From the NCBI GenBank assembly GCA_023390655.1, contig JAEWCL010000018.1, positions 92,323 to 156,322 on the forward strand: a stretch of 64,000 bases of DNA, read 5' to 3'. The stretch is from Bacillota bacterium (lineage in GTDB: Bacteria > Bacillota > Clostridia > Christensenellales > CAG-138). The position numbers were made by a program, and so were the translations under genes. The notes under the pieces were generated by a model. That model was not told where the DNA came from. It did no database searches and saw nothing but the letters and a program-made list of their open reading frames with translations. Shown here one piece after another: positions 17,634 through 26,186 of this stretch; within the stretch, counting starts at the first letter, position 1, and every line of letters starts with the position of its first letter.

Positions 17634-18836
17634 ATGAGCAACGTCAAACAATACACCGATAAACTCGAAAAGCTCGACCTTGGCAACATGTACGATGGCG
17701 ACTTCTTCCTGACCTGGGAAAAATCCAGGGATGAGCTCGAAGCCGTATTCGCGGTAGCCGATGCGCTTAGGCACCTCAGGGAGAACAACGTCTCCACCAA
17801 GATTTTTGACAGCGGCCTTGGCATTTCCCTGTTCAGGGACAATTCCACCCGTACCCGCTTCTCCTTTGCTTCCGCCTGCAACCTGTTGGGCCTTGAAGTA
17901 CAGGACCTCGACGAAGGCAAGAGCCAGGTCGCCCATGGTGAGACCGTACGCGAAACCGCGAACATGGTTTCCTTCATGGCGGACGTCATCGGTATCCGTG
18001 ACGATATGTACATCGGCAAAGGCAACACTTACATGCACGAAGTGGTGGACGCCGTGACCGAAGGCCACAAGGCGGGCGTGCTTGAGCAGAAGCCCACCCT
18101 TGTCAACCTCCAGTGCGATATCGACCATCCTACCCAGTCCATGGCGGATATGCTCCACCTCATCCATACCTTCGGCGGCGTAGAGAACCTCAAGGGCAAG
18201 AAGATCGCGATGAGCTGGGCATACTCTCCTTCCTACGGCAAGCCACTCTCCGTTCCCCAGGGCATCATCGGCCTGATGACGCGCATGGGCATGGACGTGA
18301 CGCTGGCGCATCCCGAGGGCTATGAAGTCATGAACGAGGTCGTGGAAGTCGCCAAGGCCAACGCGGCGCAGTTCGGCGGCAAGTTTGAAATCACCAACTC
18401 CATGGCGGAAGCATTCAAGGATGCGGACGTTGTGTATCCCAAGAGCTGGGCGCCCTTCAAGGCGATGGAAAAGCGCACCGAGCTCTATGGCAACGGCGAT
18501 TTCGACGGCATCAAGGCGCTTGAAAAAGAGCTCCTCGCCCAGAACGCGCAGCACAAGGACTGGGAGTGCACCGAAGAACTCATGTCGCTCACCAAGGAAG
18601 GCAAGGCGCTCTATATGCACTGCCTGCCCGCCGATATCACCGGCGTGAGCTGCAAAGAGGGCGAAGTCGCTGCATCCGTGTTCGAACGCTACCGCGATCC
18701 CCTCTACAAGGAAGCTTCCTATAAGCCCTACATCATCGCGGCCATGATCTTCCTCGCGAAGGTGAAGGACCCCAAGAAGGCGCTCCTCGATCTCGAAGCA
18801 AGTGCCAAGAAGCGTTGGGACGGCGCTGCCGAGTAA
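17634..18836 (+). CDS. ygeW: YgeW-type knotted carbamoyltransferase
   Basis: The 400-residue protein belongs to the aspartate/ornithine carbamoyltransferase superfamily. FRDNSTRTRFSFASA is the carbamoyl-phosphate binding STRTR motif, and CDIDHPTQSMADMLHL and MHCLPADITGVSC are the partner motifs. The LPAD segment and length match YgeW, a knotted enzyme with unproven substrate. It would make or split a carbamoyl compound (with YgeY and carbamate kinase as plausible partners). ATG 17634 is preferred over TTG 17619 because GAGGAGA precedes it. A terminator follows 74 bases after the stop. Confidence 0.93.
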   Translation: MSNVKQYTDKLEKLDLGNMYDGDFFLTWEKSRDELEAVFAVADALRHLRENNVSTKIFDSGLGISLFRDNSTRTRFSFASACNLLGLEVQDLDEGKSQVAHGETVRETANMVSFMADVIGIRDDMYIGKGNTYMHEVVDAVTEGHKAGVLEQKPTLVNLQCDIDHPTQSMADMLHLIHTFGGVENLKGKKIAMSWAYSPSYGKPLSVPQGIIGLMTRMGMDVTLAHPEGYEVMNEVVEVAKANAAQFGGKFEITNSMAEAFKDADVVYPKSWAPFKAMEKRTELYGNGDFDGIKALEKELLAQNAQHKDWECTEELMSLTKEGKALYMHCLPADITGVSCKEGEVAASVFERYRDPLYKEASYKPYIIAAMIFLAKVKDPKKALLDLEASAKKRWDGAAE

Positions 18837-18909
18837 GCAGCATTGCAGCCGCTCGACAAGACACGGCATTGCAATTTGTGCCTAAAACCAGTAGAATAAA
18901 TACGAACCG

Positions 18910-18942
18910 GGGGGCTGCCATCAGGTCAGCCCCCTGCTTTTT
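18910..18942 (+). terminator. Intrinsic terminator of the ygeY-ygeW operon
   Basis: GGGGGCTG and CAGCCCCC pair over a nine-base loop, followed by TGCTTTTTT-like sequence. Confidence 0.85.
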
Positions 18943-19012
18943 ACGGCTTTGCCCGTTCGGCAGGACTTTTTCCAAATACGGCTCTGCACTTTTTTGGTAA
19001 GCTTCAACACTG

Positions 19013-19041
19013 TTCCTCAAGAGTCAGAGTGACGATATAAT
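19013..19041 (+). promoter_or_regulatory. Candidate promoter of the EamA transporter gene
   Basis: A perfect TATAAT (19036-19041) has TTCCTC 17 bp upstream (19013-19018). The ATG is 30 bp downstream. Confidence 0.5.
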
Positions 19042-19070
19042 TTACAGGATTGACAGGAGTAAAAACCAAG

Positions 19071-19973
19071 ATGGGTCAGGAACGGCGCGCCATGCTGCAA
19101 ATGCTGCTGTGCGGCATCTTGTGGAGCTTTGGCGGAATCCTCATCAAACTTGTGCCGTGGAACGGGCTGGTGATTGCCGGCGTAAGAAGCGTGTTCACGG
19201 CTTTGGTGATGTTTGCGTATATGCGCAAGTCCAATATGCACATACTCATCAATAAGCGCACCCTTGCAATCGGCGCGGTCACGTTCCTGGTATTTGCGCT
19301 GTTTCTATCGGCAAACAAGCTGACGACGGCTGCAAACGCGATCGTGCTGCAGTATACGGCGCCCATCTATGTGCTGGTGTTTTCCGCCATCTTCCTGCAT
19401 GCAAAGGTGCGGCGCGGCGATGTGATTGCCCTCATACTGACCATGGTCGGCATTGCGCTGTTCTTCCTGGATCAGTTTGGCGCGGGCTCGGTACTGGGCA
19501 ACAGCCTTGCGCTGCTCTCCGGCGTGTTTTTCGGCCTGATGTTCTTTTTGAGCGGCGGCGTGAGCGAAGAAACGCGTATGAGCGGATTGTTCCTGGCCCA
19601 GATTATGACGGCCGTGGTCGGCGTTCCGCTGGCGTTTGTATATGAGACGCCCATCACAAGCACGGCTGTTATTTGCATCGTGATACTGGGCGTCGTACAG
19701 CTTGGTATCCCGTACATCCTGTACAGCAAGGCGGTGAAGCATTGCTCGCCGCTGATGTGCTCCATCATTTCCGTGGTGGAACCGCTCTTAAACCCCGTAT
19801 GGGTATTCCTTGTGACAGGGGAGCAGCCAAGCTATTGGGCGCTCATTGGCGGCGTTGTTGTACTCGTGACCGTCACCCTCTGGTGCGTCTGGGGCGCAAA
19901 GGAAAAACAGAAAGAGGAAGCGCTGGAAGCGCTGGAAACGCAGCCTGCTGCACAGAGCGCATCGCAGGGTTAA
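19071..19973 (+). CDS. EamA family (DMT) membrane transporter
   Basis: The 300-residue protein has about ten hydrophobic helices arranged as two EamA repeats, beginning MLLCGILWSFGGILIKLVPW. Near the end of the second repeat is the typical ILGVVQLGIPYILYSKAVKH and the helix pair after SVVEPLLNPVWVFL. Members export or import amino acids, metabolites or drugs; no substrate can be assigned. The C-terminal tail is Glu/Ala/Gln-rich. ATG 19071 is chosen over TTG 19050 because CAGGAG lies between them. It is followed 33 bases later by the topoisomerase B subunit. Confidence 0.9.
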   Translation: MGQERRAMLQMLLCGILWSFGGILIKLVPWNGLVIAGVRSVFTALVMFAYMRKSNMHILINKRTLAIGAVTFLVFALFLSANKLTTAANAIVLQYTAPIYVLVFSAIFLHAKVRRGDVIALILTMVGIALFFLDQFGAGSVLGNSLALLSGVFFGLMFFLSGGVSEETRMSGLFLAQIMTAVVGVPLAFVYETPITSTAVICIVILGVVQLGIPYILYSKAVKHCSPLMCSIISVVEPLLNPVWVFLVTGEQPSYWALIGGVVVLVTVTLWCVWGAKEKQKEEALEALETQPAAQSASQG

Positions 19974-20006
19974 ACAGCTTGATTTCTTCATTGCATAGGA
20001 GAGACT

Positions 20007-21977
20007 ATGGACTATAACGTATCCAGTATACAGGTGATGGAAGGCTTGGACGCCGTACGCATGCGCCCGGGCATGTACATCGGCTCCACCGGCTCGCGGG
20101 GGCTGCACCATATGCTCTGGGAGATCGTGGACAACGCGATCGACGAGGCGGCAAACGGGTATGCGACCGCCGTGGACGTCATCCTGCACGCGGACCATTC
20201 CGTGACGGTTGCGGACGACGGGCGCGGCATTCCTGTTGGCATTCACGAAAAATACGGCGTTTCCGGCGTGGAGCTTGTGTTTACGCAGCTGCACGCGGGC
20301 GGCAAATTCGGCAACGATTCCTATGGATATTCCGGCGGCCTTCACGGCGTTGGCGCGAGCGTCGTCAACGCGCTTTCCGAGTGGCTGCGCGCGGAGGTGT
20401 ATACGCAGGGACGCGCGTATGTGCAGGAATTCCGGTCCATCCAGCAAAACGGCAAAATCATCTCCGGCCACCCGGTAGCTCCGCTGACAGAGACGGGACG
20501 GACGCGCAAGCAGGGTTCGGTCATCACTTTCATGCCCGATGCGCGTGTGTTTGAGACCGTGGAAATGAGCTTTGACGTCATTTCCCGCCGCCTCCGGGAG
20601 CTTGCCTACCTTAACCGCGGCATCGTCATGCGCTTGAAGGACGAGCGGAAGGGAAAGCGAGAGGCGGAGTATAAATTTGAGGGCGGCCTTTCCGATTTTG
20701 TGCAGTATCTCAATGCGGACAAGACCACCATTTACCCCGCGCCCCTGCATTTTAAAGGCGAAAAGGACGGCATCGTCGTTGAAGTCGCCATGCAGCATAA
20801 CGACGGATACGCCGAGAGCATATTCAGCTACGTCAACAACATCCCCACCACCGAAGGCGGCACGCATGAGACCGGCTTCAAGGCGGCGCTCACCAAGGTG
20901 ATGAACGACCATTGCCGCAGGTCCGGCGTACTAAAGGACAAGGACCCGTCCCTTTCCGGTGAGGATTTTCGGGAGGGGCTGACGGCGGTGCTCTCCCTCA
21001 AGATGAAGACCATCCAGTTTGAGGGGCAGACCAAGACGCGCTTAGGCAATACCGAAGCGCGCCCGGCGGTCGAATATGTGGTGACGGAGCAGCTTATCCC
21101 GTTTTTGGAAGACCTCAAAAACGCGGAGGTCGCCACACTGATCGCGGACAAGGCCATGAAGGCCGCGCGCGTGCGCGAGAGCGCGCGCAAGGCTAAGAAC
21201 ATGGCGCGCGAGAAGAACAAACTTGAAAACGCGCCGCTTGTCGGCAAGCTCTCTAGCTGCACCGGACGCAACCCGCAGAAGAACGAACTTTTTATTGTGG
21301 AGGGCGACAGCGCGGGCGGTTCTGCCAAGCAGGGGCGGGACAGGAGCTTTCAGGCGATCCTGCCGCTTCGCGGTAAGCCGCTCAATGTGGAAAAGAAGCG
21401 GTTTGACCAGGTGTTGGAGAATGTCGAGTTCCGCTCCATCATCACGGCAATCGGCACGGGCATCGGCGAGGATTTTGACATCACGCAGCGCAAGTATGAC
21501 AAGGTTATCATCCTATCGGATGCGGACCAGGACGGCGCGCACATCCGCGCGATCCTATTGACGTTCTTCTACCGCTACATGAAGCCGCTCATTATGGAAG
21601 GGCATGTGTATATCGGCATGCCGCCGCTCTACAAGGTGCATAAGGGCGATAAGACCATCTATGCCTACAATGAAAAAGAGCTTGCCCAGGCGGCGAAGGA
21701 GCTTGGAAAGGGCTATCTCGTGCAGCGTTACAAGGGCTTGGGCGAGATGAACCCGGAGCAGCTGTGGGAAACCACCATGAACCCGGACAACCGCTCCCTG
21801 GTGCGCGTAGGCATTGAGGACGCGGCGGATGTGGAGCATATGGTGACGGTGCTGATGGGCGATAAAATCCAGTCCCGCAAGGAATACATCAGCGAGTACG
21901 CCAACTTCAACAAGCAGGACGCGTTTTTGGAAAAAGGCTATGCGGACAAGCAGGCAGCTACTGCTGAAGTGCAGTAA
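20007..21977 (+). CDS. parE: Type IIA topoisomerase B subunit (ParE or GyrB)
   Basis: The 656-residue protein has the GHKL ATPase domain (EIVDNAIDEA, VADDGRGIPVGIH, GGLHGVGASVVNALS), the transducer, and the TOPRIM domain with EGDSAGGSAKQGRDR and the metal motif DADQDGAHIR. It supplies ATP hydrolysis for DNA strand passage. It lies next to an A subunit rather than near dnaA/recF, and that A subunit has a weak GyrA box, so I favour topoisomerase IV (ParE); GyrB is possible. A standard GGAGA ribosome site precedes the ATG. Confidence 0.9.
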   Translation: MDYNVSSIQVMEGLDAVRMRPGMYIGSTGSRGLHHMLWEIVDNAIDEAANGYATAVDVILHADHSVTVADDGRGIPVGIHEKYGVSGVELVFTQLHAGGKFGNDSYGYSGGLHGVGASVVNALSEWLRAEVYTQGRAYVQEFRSIQQNGKIISGHPVAPLTETGRTRKQGSVITFMPDARVFETVEMSFDVISRRLRELAYLNRGIVMRLKDERKGKREAEYKFEGGLSDFVQYLNADKTTIYPAPLHFKGEKDGIVVEVAMQHNDGYAESIFSYVNNIPTTEGGTHETGFKAALTKVMNDHCRRSGVLKDKDPSLSGEDFREGLTAVLSLKMKTIQFEGQTKTRLGNTEARPAVEYVVTEQLIPFLEDLKNAEVATLIADKAMKAARVRESARKAKNMAREKNKLENAPLVGKLSSCTGRNPQKNELFIVEGDSAGGSAKQGRDRSFQAILPLRGKPLNVEKKRFDQVLENVEFRSIITAIGTGIGEDFDITQRKYDKVIILSDADQDGAHIRAILLTFFYRYMKPLIMEGHVYIGMPPLYKVHKGDKTIYAYNEKELAQAAKELGKGYLVQRYKGLGEMNPEQLWETTMNPDNRSLVRVGIEDAADVEHMVTVLMGDKIQSRKEYISEYANFNKQDAFLEKGYADKQAATAEVQ

Positions 21978-22013
21978 TGCCTTGCCTTCCAATTCAAATG
22001 GTCGCTTTCTTTT

Positions 22014-22044
22014 ACTACTTTTCTTTCGTGGAAAGAAAAGTAGT
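22014..22044. repeat. Pyrimidine/purine stem-loop element, copy B
   Basis: Perfect 14-bp arms ACTACTTTTCTTTC and GAAAGAAAAGTAGT enclose the loop GTG. It lies between the two topoisomerase genes. Compared with the copy at 10722, the outer arm bases change on both sides so pairing is kept. A half-element AAAGAAAAGTAG also occurs at 30086-30097. Confidence 0.8.
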
Positions 22045-22076
22045 GTAATCCAGCACCCTATGACTGAGGTGATATC

Positions 22077-24491
22077 ATGGCGAAAAAGCCCCCGGAACAG
22101 ACATTGCCCCCGCGCGGGGAAACCATATTGGACCGCAGCATGGACGACGTGCTGCACAACAGCATGCTGCCCTATGCGGAGCACGTTATTCTGGAGCGCG
22201 CATTGCCGCGCGTGGAGGATGGCCTAAAGCCCGTACAGCGCCGTATTTTGTATACGATGCTGGAGCTTTCCTTAACGCCGGACAAGCCGCACAGGAAGTC
22301 CGCGCGTATCGTGGGGGACGCCTTGGGCAAATACCATCCGCACGGGGACAGCTCCGTGTATGACGCGATGGTGCGCATGGCGCAGCCGTTCAACATGCGG
22401 GCAACGTTGGTGGACGGACACGGCAACTTCGGTTCCGTCGACGGCGACTCGGCGGCAGCCATGCGTTATACGGAGGCCAAGATGACGCCGCTCGCTATGG
22501 AACTGCTGCGCGATCTTGAAAAGGATACCGTCGAGTTTGCACTGAACTTTGACGATACGCTGCACGAACCGCAGGTGTTGCCCGGCAGGTTCCCAAACCT
22601 GCTGGTCAACGGCGCTTCGGGCATTGCGGTAGGGCTTGCCACCAATATCCCCCCGCACAATCTGGGTGAGGCGATCGACGCAGTAGTGGCGCAGATCGAC
22701 GATCCGGAGATTACGCTCGATGGATTGATGCGGCACCTGCCCTACCCGGATTTCCCGACGGGCGGGCTGCTCATTGCATCCGATGAAATCCGCGAGGCGT
22801 ACGCGACGGGGCGCGGCAAGCTGACGATGCGGGCAATGACCCACTTTGAAACGGCGAAGAACGGCAAGACGCTCATCGTGATCACGGAGCTTCCGTATCA
22901 GGTGAACAAGGCGGCGCTGCTTGAAAAAATACTCGCCGTCACGCAGGAAAAGAAGGTCATGTTCGCGGGCGTTGCGGATATCCGCGATGAATCGGACCGT
23001 GAGGGCATGCGCGCCGTCATTGAACTCAAAAAGGATACGGATGCGGAACAGACACTCCAGTACCTGTTCAAATATTCCGACCTCCAGTGCACGTTCGGCG
23101 TCAACATGGTGGCGATCGCAAACGGCAAGCCGCAGCAGATGGGCTTGAAAGAGATCATCTCCCACTACATCCTGCACCAGAAGGAAGTCGTCACCCGCCG
23201 CACGAAGTATGAACTGGAAAACGCCAAAAAGCGCGAGCATATTTTGGCGGGCCTGATGATTGCCATCGATAATCTTGACGCTGTGATCGCACTCATCCGC
23301 GCAAGCAAGACCGTCAAAGCGGCGCGGGAAGGCTTGATGGAGCGCTTTAAGCTCACGGAGGTGCAGGCGCAGGCGATCCTTGATTTGCGGCTGCAGCGCC
23401 TGACGAATTTAGAGCTGTTGACCATTGAGAAGGAATATAAGGAAATCCTTGCGCTTATCGACCGGCTGACGGCGATTTTAGCATCCGAAAAGAAGCTGAT
23501 GGCGCTCATCAAGATGGAACTCACGGAAATCAAGACGAAATACGCCGATCCGCGCCGCACGCAGCTCATTGAAGGTAAGACGGAAATTCATGTGGACGCC
23601 GCGGCGCTTAAAGTTGTGGACGATGTGATCATCACCATTTACGACGGCCTGCGCGCGCGCAGAACGCTTGCAAAGAACAGCGCCGCAAACGGGGACGAAG
23701 CGCCGCTGTTTACGATCAATACCCGGACGGATCGGAATATCCGCCTGTTCACGGATAAGGGCGCATGCCTGCTGCTTGCTGTAGAAGCGCTCGCGGAAGG
23801 AAAGGCGGGCAGCCGCCCCAACAATCTTGCGGCACTGCTGCCGTTTGAAGAAAACGAGCACATCGTTGCCGCGTATGAAGAGAACGATGAAGGACTAATG
23901 TACTTTGTATCGGCGCAGGGCTATGTTAAATGCACGCCCGCAGCACAATACAACACGCGCAACAAGAAGATTGCAGCCGTAACGTTAAAGGATGGGGACA
24001 GCATTCTCGCCGTAGAGTATGGCAGGGAAGAAACACTGCTGCTCTTGACAAAGCTGGGCATGAGCATCCGCTTTGCGCTCGACACCGTGCCCGAGATGGG
24101 CCGTGCGGCGGCAGGCGTCAAGTGTATCAAGCTCGACGATGGGGATAGCGTGATCGCCGCCATGCAGGTGAAGGATGAGGGCGAAATCCTCACGATTTCG
24201 GATCGCGGGTACGCAAAGCGCAGCCTCCTGTTCGATTATGAGGTGCAGGGCAGGAACGGCAAGGGCTTAAAAACGTTTGACTTTAAAAAGAACGGCAGCA
24301 ACGGCACGCGGATCGCCGCGGCGTTCTATGTGCGTGAGCCGTTTGATATCGCCGTCAAGCAGCGCCACGGCACCGTCACGCGTGTCAATACTGAGGAGGT
24401 GCGCATCGAACAGCGCGCCAGCAAGGGAAGCATGCTGATTCTTGTGATGCTCGACGACGATGTGGTCTCTGCCGATAAGGTTGACGTGTAG
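22077..24491 (+). CDS. parC: Type IIA topoisomerase A subunit (ParC or GyrA)
   Basis: The 804-residue protein has the winged-helix cleavage domain with KPVQRRILY, KYHPHGDSSVYDAMVRM (quinolone-determining region; Ser and Asp in the wild-type positions) and the catalytic Tyr131 in AAMRYTEAKM. The C-terminal beta-pinwheel follows from about residue 500. The GyrA box, normally QRRGGKG, reads QGRNGKG here (near 24.24 kb), so true gyrase wrapping is uncertain and ParC is favoured. GAGGTGA precedes the ATG. It forms a pair with the B subunit; yhbY follows by 51 bases. Confidence 0.9.
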   Translation: MAKKPPEQTLPPRGETILDRSMDDVLHNSMLPYAEHVILERALPRVEDGLKPVQRRILYTMLELSLTPDKPHRKSARIVGDALGKYHPHGDSSVYDAMVRMAQPFNMRATLVDGHGNFGSVDGDSAAAMRYTEAKMTPLAMELLRDLEKDTVEFALNFDDTLHEPQVLPGRFPNLLVNGASGIAVGLATNIPPHNLGEAIDAVVAQIDDPEITLDGLMRHLPYPDFPTGGLLIASDEIREAYATGRGKLTMRAMTHFETAKNGKTLIVITELPYQVNKAALLEKILAVTQEKKVMFAGVADIRDESDREGMRAVIELKKDTDAEQTLQYLFKYSDLQCTFGVNMVAIANGKPQQMGLKEIISHYILHQKEVVTRRTKYELENAKKREHILAGLMIAIDNLDAVIALIRASKTVKAAREGLMERFKLTEVQAQAILDLRLQRLTNLELLTIEKEYKEILALIDRLTAILASEKKLMALIKMELTEIKTKYADPRRTQLIEGKTEIHVDAAALKVVDDVIITIYDGLRARRTLAKNSAANGDEAPLFTINTRTDRNIRLFTDKGACLLLAVEALAEGKAGSRPNNLAALLPFEENEHIVAAYEENDEGLMYFVSAQGYVKCTPAAQYNTRNKKIAAVTLKDGDSILAVEYGREETLLLLTKLGMSIRFALDTVPEMGRAAAGVKCIKLDDGDSVIAAMQVKDEGEILTISDRGYAKRSLLFDYEVQGRNGKGLKTFDFKKNGSNGTRIAAAFYVREPFDIAVKQRHGTVTRVNTEEVRIEQRASKGSMLILVMLDDDVVSADKVDV

Positions 24492-24542
24492 CTTCTATAC
24501 CAAGTGATAAAATAAGAATAACAAGCACATGCAGGAGGAACG

Positions 24543-24839
24543 ATGGAACTCAACAGCAGGCAGCGGGCGCAGCTCCGCTCCATGGCAAACACCATGCAGC
24601 CCATATTCCAGATCGGCAAGGGCGGCATTGGAGAAGAGATCATAGAGCAGCTTTCCCTCGCGCTCGAGGCGCGGGAACTCATTAAGCTTACGGTGCTCGA
24701 AACCGCGCCCATAAGCGCGCGTGAGGCTGCGGAAGCGTTAAAGGCGCCGCTGCGCGCGGAGGTGGTGCAATGCATTGGCCGCAAGGTGACGCTCTACCGC
24801 GAAAGCCGGGAGAATAAGCGCATCGAGCTGTGCAAATAA
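24543..24839 (+). CDS. yhbY: YhbY, CRM-domain ribosome-associated RNA-binding protein
   Basis: The 98-residue protein is a single CRM domain: LNSRQRAQLRSMANTMQPIFQIGKGGI contains the GxxG loop (GKGG), and the C-terminus has CIGRKVTLYRES. YhbY homologues bind rRNA and take part in late large- or small-subunit assembly. CAGGAGGAACG precedes the ATG. It follows the topoisomerase A gene closely and ends at a hairpin terminator. Confidence 0.94.
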   Translation: MELNSRQRAQLRSMANTMQPIFQIGKGGIGEEIIEQLSLALEARELIKLTVLETAPISAREAAEALKAPLRAEVVQCIGRKVTLYRESRENKRIELCK

Positions 24840-24863
24840 GCGAAACCGGTCGAGATAGCCCTT

Positions 24864-24893
24864 AAGCGCCGCGATCATAGAAAAGCGGCGCTT
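24864..24893 (+). terminator. Hairpin terminator after yhbY
   Basis: AAGCGCCGC and GCGGCGCTT form a 9-bp stem with a 12-base loop; the T run after it is short. The first PurBox begins seven bases later. Confidence 0.65.
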
Positions 24894-24899
24894 TGATAT

Positions 24900-24955
24900 A
24901 TTACCGAACGTTTCATAAATAAAAGCTTGTAAATGTGCGGGATTTTCAGTATACT
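24900..24955 (+). promoter_or_regulatory. purR promoter with two facing PurBoxes
   Basis: ATTACCGAACGTT (24900-24912) matches the Bacillus PurBox AWWWCCGAACWWT at 12 of 13 positions. AATGTGCGGGATT (24932-24944) matches the inverted box at 11 of 13. TTGTAA (24927-24932) and TATACT (24950-24955) are 17 bp apart, so the second box lies between -35 and -10. This is the arrangement expected for autorepression by PurR, relieved by PRPP. Confidence 0.8.
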
Positions 24956-25029
24956 GTACACAATAGTCCAGCAACGGCGCTGGCAAGTTCCTGTTCTGTA
25001 TTTCACATTGCCGGAAGGATGTACAATTG

Positions 25030-25854
25030 ATGGAAAAATTAAAACGGAGTGAGCGCGTGGCGGCGATCACGCGGGCCTTAAGTTGCGAGCCGGGCAGATT
25101 GTTTACATTGCGGGAGTTTGTGGAGTGGTTCGGCTGCGCAAAGTCCACGTTGAGCGAGGATATCACCACCGTCCGTACGGTGTTGGGCAAATATGGCTTG
25201 GGTATGGTGGAAAGCGTGAACGGCGCCGCGGGCGGCGTACGCTTCTATCCCTTTAACGAGGACGCGGCGGATACCGCTTTTATCCTCTCTGTCTGCAAGG
25301 AGCTCTCCGCAAAGGAGCGCATTGTGACGGGCGGCTTTTTGTATACGGTGGATCTGTTTTCCGATCCCCGGATTTTAACGCGCATGGGTGAAATCTTTGC
25401 AAAGAAATTCTTCCGTTTACAGCCGGATGTGGTGGTGACGGTGGAGTCCATGGGCGTGCCCATCTCCCTGATGGTGGCAAAAGCCTTGGGCAAACCTTTG
25501 GTAACAGCCAGGCGCGATAACCGCATTTCCGAAGGCTCGGTTGTGACGCTCAATTATATGAGTGCGTCAAGTAAGCGCGTACAGACCATGAGCCTGCCGC
25601 GCCGCAGCCTGGTTGCGGGGCAGAAGGCGCTCATCATTGACGATTTTATGAAGGGCGGCGGCACAGCAAAGGCGCTTGCGGCCATGATGCAGGAATTTAA
25701 TGTGCAGGTCTGCGGCACGGGCGTAATTGTTGCAACGCAGGAGCCCCGCATCAAGCGCGTACAGGAGTATGTGCCGCTGATGACGCTGGGCACGGTCGAT
25801 GAGGAAGCGGGCTTCGCGGATATCCGCCCCGCGGACTGGATGACTAAGTCTTAA
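25030..25854 (+). CDS. purR: PurR, PRPP-sensing pur operon repressor
   Basis: The 274-residue protein has an N-terminal winged helix (1-75: KRSERVAAITRALSCEP, FVEWFGCAKSTLSEDI) and a phosphoribosyltransferase-like domain. Its PRPP loop is ALIIDDFMKGGGTAKAL. In Firmicutes PurR binds paired PurBoxes upstream of purine genes and is released by PRPP. The start ATG 25030 is chosen over TTG 25027; GGAAGGA precedes it. It is transcribed alone from a promoter carrying two PurBoxes and ends at a strong terminator. Confidence 0.96.
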   Translation: MEKLKRSERVAAITRALSCEPGRLFTLREFVEWFGCAKSTLSEDITTVRTVLGKYGLGMVESVNGAAGGVRFYPFNEDAADTAFILSVCKELSAKERIVTGGFLYTVDLFSDPRILTRMGEIFAKKFFRLQPDVVVTVESMGVPISLMVAKALGKPLVTARRDNRISEGSVVTLNYMSASSKRVQTMSLPRRSLVAGQKALIIDDFMKGGGTAKALAAMMQEFNVQVCGTGVIVATQEPRIKRVQEYVPLMTLGTVDEEAGFADIRPADWMTKS

Positions 25855-25875
25855 ATATCGTTTGATTTCAATGCG

Positions 25876-25906
25876 GCCCGTCTCTGAAAAGGAGACGGGC
25901 TTTTTT
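25876..25906 (+). terminator. Intrinsic terminator after purR
   Basis: GCCCGTCTC and GAGACGGGC form a 9-bp stem around a seven-base loop, followed by six T residues. Confidence 0.93.
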
Positions 25907-26186
25907 CGTTTTGGCGCGAATCGTGCGGCTTTAGAAGTATAATTGCGCCAGCTTTCGCCAGGATATGGGCAGATTGGGCTCCAGAAGAATCCATCAAACC
26001 AAAATGGGACCAAAATGAGGCGCGAATGGGGATGTTAATAGGCTGAATTGATACCGCGTGATGGTTAAATATAGGCATAAGAGATGCTGCAGAGAAGACA
26101 TATATATCCGTTCAACAAAATAGGTTGTATTCGTGGCAATGCTGCTAAGAAAAAATAAAGATGGCACATAAAAGGAGGAGAACTGT
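25907..26186. other. Noncoding gap before the surface protein
   Basis: No gene is supported. A possible promoter is TTGATA (26048-26053) with TATAGG 16 bp downstream (26070-26075). Base composition becomes AT-rich from about 26.05 kb, continuing into the next gene. The ribosome site AAAGGAGGAG lies just before the surface-protein ATG. Confidence 0.45.
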
